Below are positions 58,077-64,000 of a DNA stretch of 64,000 nt, piece by piece. Every line of letters starts with the position of its first letter. Position 1 is the first letter of the stretch. Below the pieces are notes generated by a model, which saw nothing but the letters and a program-made list of their open reading frames with translations, was not told the DNA's origin and did not search any database. A program made the translations under genes and the position numbers. The stretch spans positions 1 through 64,000 of the forward strand of contig NZ_PVYW01000012.1 in NCBI RefSeq assembly GCF_003001675.1, in the 5' to 3' direction. The DNA comes from Cohnella sp. SGD-V74. Its GTDB lineage: Bacteria; Bacillota; Bacilli; Paenibacillales; Paenibacillaceae.

Positions 58077-58541
58077 ATGGCAGCAAAGCAAACGAAATTA
58101 ACGATGACCGGCATTAACCGGAAGCACGACAAGGAGTTCGGCTCGCTTAAGCGGGTAGATCTGAGCACGGGAGACTACATCGAAATCTACCAACGTTTCA
58201 GGAAAACGTCGATCCAGAAGCTGGTGCTGGACTACTTGGATATTCTGAACGCGATGAAGGAAGGCGGCAGGAAGCTCGGCAGCGGAGCGATGGTATTCGT
58301 GTACTACATGCTTCTGCTTAAGCACTTCACCACGCTTGGCAGCATCATTCCTGAAGATTTGGGACAGATGATAGGCGTGGGCGAGAAACTGCTTGACTTA
58401 GGGGTTATGGAGCAAATCTTGAACGAGTTTCCCCAGCAAGAGTTGGACAAGCTGAATGCGGCCATTCAAGAGGTAAATCGAAATATGCAGGCTCAGCTTG
58501 AAACCTGGCCTAACGAAAAAGGCAAGGAGAACGGACAATGA
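58077..58541 (+). CDS. Probable tail assembly chaperone
   Basis: This 154-residue charged helical protein starts MAAKQTKLTMTGINRKHDKEFG and lies between the tail tube and tape measure genes, the place of GpG-type tail assembly chaperones. GGGAGAGGA precedes the ATG. Many phages make a longer frameshift product here; the next gene overlaps by ATGA (58538-58541), and I see no obvious slippery heptamer, so coupling rather than frameshifting is likely. Confidence 0.65.
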   Translation: MAAKQTKLTMTGINRKHDKEFGSLKRVDLSTGDYIEIYQRFRKTSIQKLVLDYLDILNAMKEGGRKLGSGAMVFVYYMLLLKHFTTLGSIIPEDLGQMIGVGEKLLDLGVMEQILNEFPQQELDKLNAAIQEVNRNMQAQLETWPNEKGKENGQ

Positions 58542-58972
58542 AGATCAAATACGGAGAAATCGAGTTTTATTCGAAGTGGCTGCTGGAGCATCTTACTCTG
58601 GCTGGCAAGAAGTCGCGCATGAGGGTTCGATTGATAGAGATTTTGGGAGAGCATCAGGCGAAATTCGAGAAATTCAGAATGGATCTGATCAAGGAGCATG
58701 CGAGATTGGATGAGAACGGCGATATCGTTGTCGTTGAGCCGGACGAGAACGGCAGCGGTCAGGCGGACATCATCGATCCCGAAGCCTTTCGCAGCGACCT
58801 GCAAGAACTGTTGCTGGAGGAGTTCGTCATTGAAGAGAACGAAACGAATCGGGAGATGCTGCTCGTGCTGAAAGAGTGTGTCGACGAGTGTCCGGAAGCA
58901 TGGTCGGGTAAAGCCGCGCTGGAGTATGAAGCGGTATGCAGACTGTTCGACGGAATTTACAAGGATGAATAG
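58538..58972 (+). CDS. Phage-type protein between chaperone and tape measure
   Basis: The 144-residue acidic protein (KIKYGEIEFYSKWLLEHLTLAGKKSRMR, then DENGDIVVVEPDENGSG) overlaps the preceding gene by four bases. Position and start resemble DUF1617-like proteins or the second chaperone gene found before tape measure genes in Gram-positive siphophages. Exact function unknown. Confidence 0.65.
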   Translation: MKIKYGEIEFYSKWLLEHLTLAGKKSRMRVRLIEILGEHQAKFEKFRMDLIKEHARLDENGDIVVVEPDENGSGQADIIDPEAFRSDLQELLLEEFVIEENETNREMLLVLKECVDECPEAWSGKAALEYEAVCRLFDGIYKDE

Positions 58973-59007
58973 ATTAGCGATGTCTTACAGAGGGAGGGGA
59001 GTCGAAC

Positions 59008-62000
59008 TTGGCAAATGGAAACGATTTGAAAGCAACGTTGTCCGTGTCGCTGAATCAGGAGGCGACTATACGGGATATTAATCAGGCGATGAAGAAGCTG
59101 GAGAAGCATCCGGCTTTTAAGTCGTTGTCGTTAAAAATCAATCTGGATCAAAAGATGCTCAGTATCTTGACGGACTTGAATAGGGCAAGAGAGGCAATGA
59201 CGGAGCTCTCCGTACAAACGGAGCTGGCGGCTGCCGGCATGGCGAGCCTGGGCGAGGCGGTCAGAACGTCGGCCATGGCCGCTTATACGGAATGGAACGC
59301 CTTGGGAGAGCAGTTGGTGCGGATTCAGGCGCTTGCGGCCGAAGCCAGCGCACGTTCGGCAGAGGCTGTTTCTGGCGAAGCCGCTTCGGGGGGGCTTTCG
59401 GGGGCTCTGAGCAATGCGGTTTCCCTAATGGATTCGATGACCATTATAGCTTCATTTAATGAGGGTGTTCTTACGTCTCTAAAAACGAAATTAGCTGCCC
59501 TTGCTACTATGTTTACACATGTAGCCGCCTCTCAAGGGGTAGTTAGAGCAAGCACGCAAGTGCTCGCATCCGCATTTATGTCATTAGGAAAGGCGATTCT
59601 TCCTCTTGCAATTATAACCGGAATAGTCTGGGGGCTAGGAGAGTTATATAAAGCTTTCTCAGGAACGAATGATAAAACGAAGGCAGCAGAACGGATCAAC
59701 CTTGATCATGTTAACTCGTTGAAGCAGCAAAGAGATGAGCTGCGGCAAATAGCAAGAGAATATGAAAGCTTGCAGGCCGCACAAAAGGCCGGATACGCTA
59801 CAATTGAACAAAAACAGAAACTATTATCCATCCAAACGGAACTCGTCAAATCCTACGGCGTAGCGGCAAGCGCAATTAGTGCGGAAGGGGAGGCGTTCGC
59901 GAGTTCCAGCGCGATTAAATTGAGAATTGCTGCTTTGACTGAAGAGATTGCTGCCCAGCACAAACTGGATAAGCTGAAGTTAAAGGCCAAAGATAATGAG
60001 AGAACGGATACGATTCAGAATACTGAGGAATCGATTAGTAAAGACGAGGCAAAGATCAAAGGGTTTCAACATAAAGCTGTAAGACTCCGCGAAACATTCG
60101 AATTTGAAAAGGGACTGGAATCTCCACATAAAACTCTGACAGAAGATGAGCTGAATGACGAACTAAACATAATTGATGGTAGCATCAGCAAATTAATAGA
60201 AGGGATTGAAACAAAGAGGAGCAATCTTAAGACAGCTTTATCAGAAACGACGGACATCTTAAGAACGGAATTGGATCTCTATCTTTCTACACTTCAGAGC
60301 AGGGGAGCTCAAGTGTCAGATGTACAGAGAGCATTTATGGAGGGACTCATTAATTCGATTGCTCGTAATGGTCAGGATCTCGATTCACAAATCAATAGTA
60401 TTTTCGAAGCCCATGCGATTTTGCGCGAATCAGGTTTTGAACAGTACTTGAGTGATTTTAATAATGCACAGATGTCAGGCGACGTTCAAGGAATGGAGAA
60501 TGCTAGAAAGCAGGTCTCGAGTCTCCTAAATGATTTCCACGACGGCATTGCAATTACGGATTCTTTCCGAAATTCAATTCTGGCGTTGTTTGAAAGTGGT
60601 AATCCTGTCGCGATGTCATCAGAAGAAACAGCCAAGTTTGTCAGGGATTCGATCAAGTCTTTGTCTTCGCTTGAGAACGCATATCAAAAGCTAAATAAAG
60701 GCGAGCAATTATCTGCGGACACGGTTACTGATTTGATTACTCTGTACCCGGAGTTGGCTAAGTATTTGGCTGAGACCAACGATTTTACGTTCCAAAAAGG
60801 CCAACTGCTCCAGCAAGTCATGGAGCAAGAACGTGCTAATAAAATTGAAGAGATAAAAAACTCCATTCAAACAACAACAAATCTTCGTAACGAGTTAGAG
60901 AACAAACGGCGTCTCAGAGAAGCTTATTATATACAAGTTCGTGGTCTAGACGAGGCTTTGTTAAGAAACGGCACAATAAATGTTATGACTCCGGAAGAGA
61001 TACAACAGGAAAATCTATATACAGCAGAGATTGAAAAAATGGTAGCATTGTTGGCGTTGCTAAGTCAGGCGAACGCTAGTACTACTACCATAACTACTTC
61101 ATCCGTTTCGAAGGAGAAGTACAAACCCAATCTTAACTTCTCCAAGGCGCAGCTGGAGGTTGAAAATTACAATCGACTGCTGGAGAAGAATAACGATGAG
61201 ATCCAGTTGGCCATCGCTCAAGGCGGTTTGTACGATAAACGCCTGGCTAACCGGATCTCTTTGTATTCCGAGCTTACGAAAGCGTTAAACAAGCTGCGCA
61301 GCGAACAGGAACAGGAGCGGAACAGCCTAAGAACAAAGCTGACCAAAACCGGACTGGTTGACAGCGACGGAGAAGTCGTCGCCGATGTCGAGAAGCGACT
61401 GCTTGCCCTGTCCCGGGTCGGGAGATCCGCCCGGTTGGGTCATAGCGCGGAGGAACTTGAAGATTTCGTAGGACGTTATCTCGAGCTAGCTGGTGAGATC
61501 GCCGACACTGCTTCACAGCTTAGAACGGCAACTACGGATTTGGCCGACGCACTCCAGATCGGTCTGGACAAGATTGCAGCGGCTTCGAACCGGAAGCAGG
61601 ACAAAGCGAAGCATAAGATCGCTCTGCTGGGCGAGATCAATACGGAAGAAGAGAAAAGGCTTCTCGCTCAATATTCCAATGAAATCGTTAAGGCGTTGGC
61701 CCAAGAGCTCAAAGGGATAGATGACCAGATTGCAAAGGCCAATGCCGTCATTCAAAACAAGAATAGCAGCAAGCAGGAGAAGGACGCTTACAGCGTTAAT
61801 CTCGAAGCGTTGAAAAAGTGGAGAAATCAAGTTGAAGAGAACTTGGTTCAAGAGTCCGAGCAGCAGGGGAAATCACAAGCGGAAGCCCTTGTCTCCGGAT
61901 TCGACAAGACCTTGGAGGAACTCAAATATGCGAAGTCTCTCTTGGGCAACATCGATTCGGAGGAAGAGAGGAAGAAAGCCGCCGAACTCGATCAGCAAAT

Positions 62001-63393
62001 CTATGACACGTTGACCAAAGGCATCGAGAGATACAACCAGGATATTGTAGAACTGGAGCGCAAGCTATCGACCCAGTTGACCGACGAAGAGAGATATCGG
62101 GCGCAAGCTAAGCTTGAAGTGCTTAGGGAGTATGTCAAGAATTATACTCTGGAACAAGCTCAGGCAGTCTCCGCTTGGGAGAATTCGGTCAAATCTTCGG
62201 CGAAAGACGCTATGTCAGCTTTGGAAGACTTCTATGCCAAGCAGGGCAAAGCGGCGCAGAAAGCGTTAGACGATCAGCTTGACGCTTATAGAGGGTACAT
62301 CGAGGAACGCAAAAAGCTTCTGAGGCGTGAAAACGAGGCAGAGGATTTCAGCGATAACCGGGCCAAGCTGCAGAAGGAAGAGGCTGAACTGCGAAAGGAA
62401 ATCGCTGTTCTTTCCTTAGACAATTCCATTGAGGGACAGTACAAGAGAGAGCAGTTGGAGCAGGAACTGGCCGATAAGGTGGAGGAGATCCGCAGGCTTG
62501 AACTGGACCGGACCAGAAGCCTGCGGGAGCAGGACTATGACGATCTGCTCAAAAACAAAGAGGACGAGATCAAAGTTGCTAAAGATGCTGCGGATAAAAA
62601 GTGGCAGCAGGATCTTGCGGCGGACCAGCACTATTCTGCTCTGAAGCAGGCTGTGCTGGAAGGCAACGTTCAGAACATGCAGAAAACATTGCTCGATTTC
62701 TCGAGCAATGTGCAGCTCTATATGAATGCCATCGGAGAGAGCATTGATCGCAACCTTGTTGAGAAGCTGGAGGAGGCTCAGAGGTTTCAAAATCTTGCGA
62801 ATACGATTGTGGGTATCCCTAATTTGAACGTATCCGCTCCTCCTCCAACATCTCCAAACGCTTCTGTCGGAAGTGGGGCCGGAGCGGTGAAATCCGCCAG
62901 GGCATCGGCATGGGAAAAATATTTGGAGAATAAGCAAGAAGCAGAGACGCTGAAAAATTCTGATCCCAGATGGATCGAGCTTAACAAGGACAACAACAAG
63001 CTGAGGGAGATATGGGGATTTCAGGATAAGAGTTATGAGCAGTTAAGAAACCTTCCAATCTACCACGAAGGAGGAGAGGTCGGGGTCGAAGGAACGACTA
63101 CGGCCAAGTGGTGGCAGGGCATGCTGAAATCCGACGAGGTGCTGTCCGTACTTCGGAAGGGAGAAGCGGTCATTAAAGACCCGGGATCGTTCGTTCAGCA
63201 GATGATTGCGAGCGTGGCACAGCGTATGAACGCCGGACCGCGTTTTTTGGTGTCGGGAACGGGAGCTTCCGGGCCTGTAACCAACCATTATGAGTACGAT
63301 ATTCGGATCGAGCGATTGGAAGGCGGGGAAGCGGGAGCGAAGGCTCTGTTCAAGCATATCCGGACGCAGTCGCAGCGAGGCAATCGTTTATAA
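59008..63393 (+). CDS. Tape measure protein
   Basis: The 1461-residue protein fixes tail length. It has a helical N-terminus, a hydrophobic stretch (about residues 155-225, VLASAFMSLGKAILPLAIITGIVWGLG split over helices), long coiled-coil regions rich in Glu, Lys, Gln and Leu (about 235-1280), and a C-terminal end (DIRIERLEGGEAGAKALFKHI). TTG start seven bases after GGGAGGGGA. Base composition changes within the gene: about 59440-61130 is clearly AT-richer than both flanks, a mosaic pattern. No lytic transglycosylase or peptidase domain was recognised. Confidence 0.9.
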   Translation: MANGNDLKATLSVSLNQEATIRDINQAMKKLEKHPAFKSLSLKINLDQKMLSILTDLNRAREAMTELSVQTELAAAGMASLGEAVRTSAMAAYTEWNALGEQLVRIQALAAEASARSAEAVSGEAASGGLSGALSNAVSLMDSMTIIASFNEGVLTSLKTKLAALATMFTHVAASQGVVRASTQVLASAFMSLGKAILPLAIITGIVWGLGELYKAFSGTNDKTKAAERINLDHVNSLKQQRDELRQIAREYESLQAAQKAGYATIEQKQKLLSIQTELVKSYGVAASAISAEGEAFASSSAIKLRIAALTEEIAAQHKLDKLKLKAKDNERTDTIQNTEESISKDEAKIKGFQHKAVRLRETFEFEKGLESPHKTLTEDELNDELNIIDGSISKLIEGIETKRSNLKTALSETTDILRTELDLYLSTLQSRGAQVSDVQRAFMEGLINSIARNGQDLDSQINSIFEAHAILRESGFEQYLSDFNNAQMSGDVQGMENARKQVSSLLNDFHDGIAITDSFRNSILALFESGNPVAMSSEETAKFVRDSIKSLSSLENAYQKLNKGEQLSADTVTDLITLYPELAKYLAETNDFTFQKGQLLQQVMEQERANKIEEIKNSIQTTTNLRNELENKRRLREAYYIQVRGLDEALLRNGTINVMTPEEIQQENLYTAEIEKMVALLALLSQANASTTTITTSSVSKEKYKPNLNFSKAQLEVENYNRLLEKNNDEIQLAIAQGGLYDKRLANRISLYSELTKALNKLRSEQEQERNSLRTKLTKTGLVDSDGEVVADVEKRLLALSRVGRSARLGHSAEELEDFVGRYLELAGEIADTASQLRTATTDLADALQIGLDKIAAASNRKQDKAKHKIALLGEINTEEEKRLLAQYSNEIVKALAQELKGIDDQIAKANAVIQNKNSSKQEKDAYSVNLEALKKWRNQVEENLVQESEQQGKSQAEALVSGFDKTLEELKYAKSLLGNIDSEEERKKAAELDQQIYDTLTKGIERYNQDIVELERKLSTQLTDEERYRAQAKLEVLREYVKNYTLEQAQAVSAWENSVKSSAKDAMSALEDFYAKQGKAAQKALDDQLDAYRGYIEERKKLLRRENEAEDFSDNRAKLQKEEAELRKEIAVLSLDNSIEGQYKREQLEQELADKVEEIRRLELDRTRSLREQDYDDLLKNKEDEIKVAKDAADKKWQQDLAADQHYSALKQAVLEGNVQNMQKTLLDFSSNVQLYMNAIGESIDRNLVEKLEEAQRFQNLANTIVGIPNLNVSAPPPTSPNASVGSGAGAVKSARASAWEKYLENKQEAETLKNSDPRWIELNKDNNKLREIWGFQDKSYEQLRNLPIYHEGGEVGVEGTTTAKWWQGMLKSDEVLSVLRKGEAVIKDPGSFVQQMIASVAQRMNAGPRFLVSGTGASGPVTNHYEYDIRIERLEGGEAGAKALFKHIRTQSQRGNRL

Positions 63394-63408
63394 GGAGGTG
63401 AATCGACG

Positions 63409-64000
63409 TTGACTATACGATCGAGCATGTACTTTACGTTTAACGGGCAGAGATCGGACGATTTCGGCATCGTTAACGTCAATATGGAATCTGGTATGCT
63501 AAGCGAGTCTTTTGCCGCCGGGAGATCGATCCGCAAGCAGCGGGTCAGAGGAAGGGACCGGGGTTATTTTCAGGAAATCGAGCTGGAGGAATTCAAGTTT
63601 ACCGTAACGTTCGCTTGGAAAAGCGGATGGGAGAACGAGGACAAGCTCAGGGAAGTGGCCAGATGGCTGCTTTCTCCGAAGTATTACGCGCCGCTGGTGT
63701 TTGCAGATCAGCCCGACAAAATCTACTACTGCTTGTGCGTAGACAGCCCCGAATTGATTCACAATTCGTTAAAGCAGGGCTATGTTCGGCTCAATTTTGA
63801 GTGCTGCGATGCTTATGCCTATACGCCCGTCTACGAGAGGGTATTCGATCTGTCCAATAACCCCTCCGAAGGTTCGGTCATCGTGCTTGAAAATATCGGA
63901 GATGCGGAATGCAAACCGATCGTCTCGATCTATAAAGTCGGCAGCGGCGATGTCACAATTCGAAATCAGTCTAATGGAAATGCGGAAATGACCTTGGTAC
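63409..64000 (+). CDS. Phage distal tail (Dit) protein, N-terminal part
   Basis: TTG at 63409 follows AAGGAGGTGA and opens a frame that runs off the window: MTIRSSMYFTFNGQRSDDFG, then LSESFAAGRSIRKQRV, FKFTVTFAWKSGW and FECCDAYAYTPV. This pattern is the N-terminal domain of siphophage Dit proteins (SPP1 gp19.1 type), which form the tail-tip hub. It lies 15 bp after the tape measure gene, as usual. The following tail-tip and receptor-binding genes would be outside. Confidence 0.88.
   Translation, partial: MTIRSSMYFTFNGQRSDDFGIVNVNMESGMLSESFAAGRSIRKQRVRGRDRGYFQEIELEEFKFTVTFAWKSGWENEDKLREVARWLLSPKYYAPLVFADQPDKIYYCLCVDSPELIHNSLKQGYVRLNFECCDAYAYTPVYERVFDLSNNPSEGSVIVLENIGDAECKPIVSIYKVGSGDVTIRNQSNGNAEMTLV

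Noticed and set aside
55923..64000. Complete prophage
   Set aside because: No integrase, repressor, replication, terminase, portal or capsid gene is present in the visible part.
1..64000. tRNA, rRNA and known riboswitch genes
   Set aside because: I looked for cloverleaf arms with GTTCRA loops, rRNA signatures, T-boxes and common riboswitch motifs and found none I could support; a covariance-model search would be decisive.

Overview
The window is a GC-rich chromosomal segment of an endospore-forming Firmicute. A gerA-type spore germination operon, a KinB-like sensor kinase, bacilliredoxin, YneF, YlbL and YgaC-type proteins, frequent TTG/GTG starts and strong AGGAGG ribosome sites all point to Paenibacillaceae, most likely Cohnella or a close Paenibacillus relative. 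This placement is inference from gene content; no 16S gene is present.

Layout. 1-0.8 kb: edge of a TnpB/IS605-type element (minus strand) and a 51-bp minisatellite. 0.8-5 kb: xylose utilisation (xylR, then xylAB with a XylR operator and a cre site). 5-16 kb: an Ecs-like ABC transporter, an FAD flavoprotein, a membrane histidine kinase, bacilliredoxin, nadE-acpS and an AraC regulator overlapping mutY. 16-22.3 kb: a compact chemotaxis operon (MCP, CheW, a CheA with two CheW-like domains, HemAT globin sensor) without visible cheY/R/B. 22.3-28.5 kb: sodA, GNAT, a YgaC-like phosphatase overlapping signal peptidase I, queG, an HD-GYP protein, yneF-folE.

28.6-30.8 kb is the most unusual stretch: a multi-stem palindromic element, then a tyrosine recombinase gene bracketed by perfect 32-bp inverted repeats. 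Each repeat contains a dif-like 11-6-11 core site, and a second HD-GYP gene lies just outside. The geometry predicts that recombination inverts the segment; a promoter-like sequence inside would then point at the HD-GYP gene. This is a candidate phase-variable switch on c-di-GMP turnover.

30.9-42 kb: a Gfo/Idh/MocA oxidoreductase, gerA-gerB-gerC plus a small membrane protein, a two-domain superoxide dismutase, a hydrolase, an IclR regulator, a secreted TPR-like protein and a YlbL-type PDZ/Lon protease. 42.5-48 kb: a secreted beta-helix protein with two discoidin domains, and aconitase. The iclR and aconitase promoters share a 17-bp palindrome differing at one base, which suggests a small regulon. 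48.4-55.8 kb: amidase-domain protein, D-Ala-D-Ala ligase, a frameshifted endonuclease-like gene, a dense DnaA-box cluster away from any dnaA gene, UV endonuclease uvsE, fabI and an inositol monophosphatase. 55.9 kb to the end: a siphophage-like tail module (tail tube, chaperone-position gene, mosaic tape measure, Dit) with no capsid, portal or terminase genes visible on its upstream side. It may be a phage-tail-like bacteriocin or a prophage remnant, and it continues past the window.
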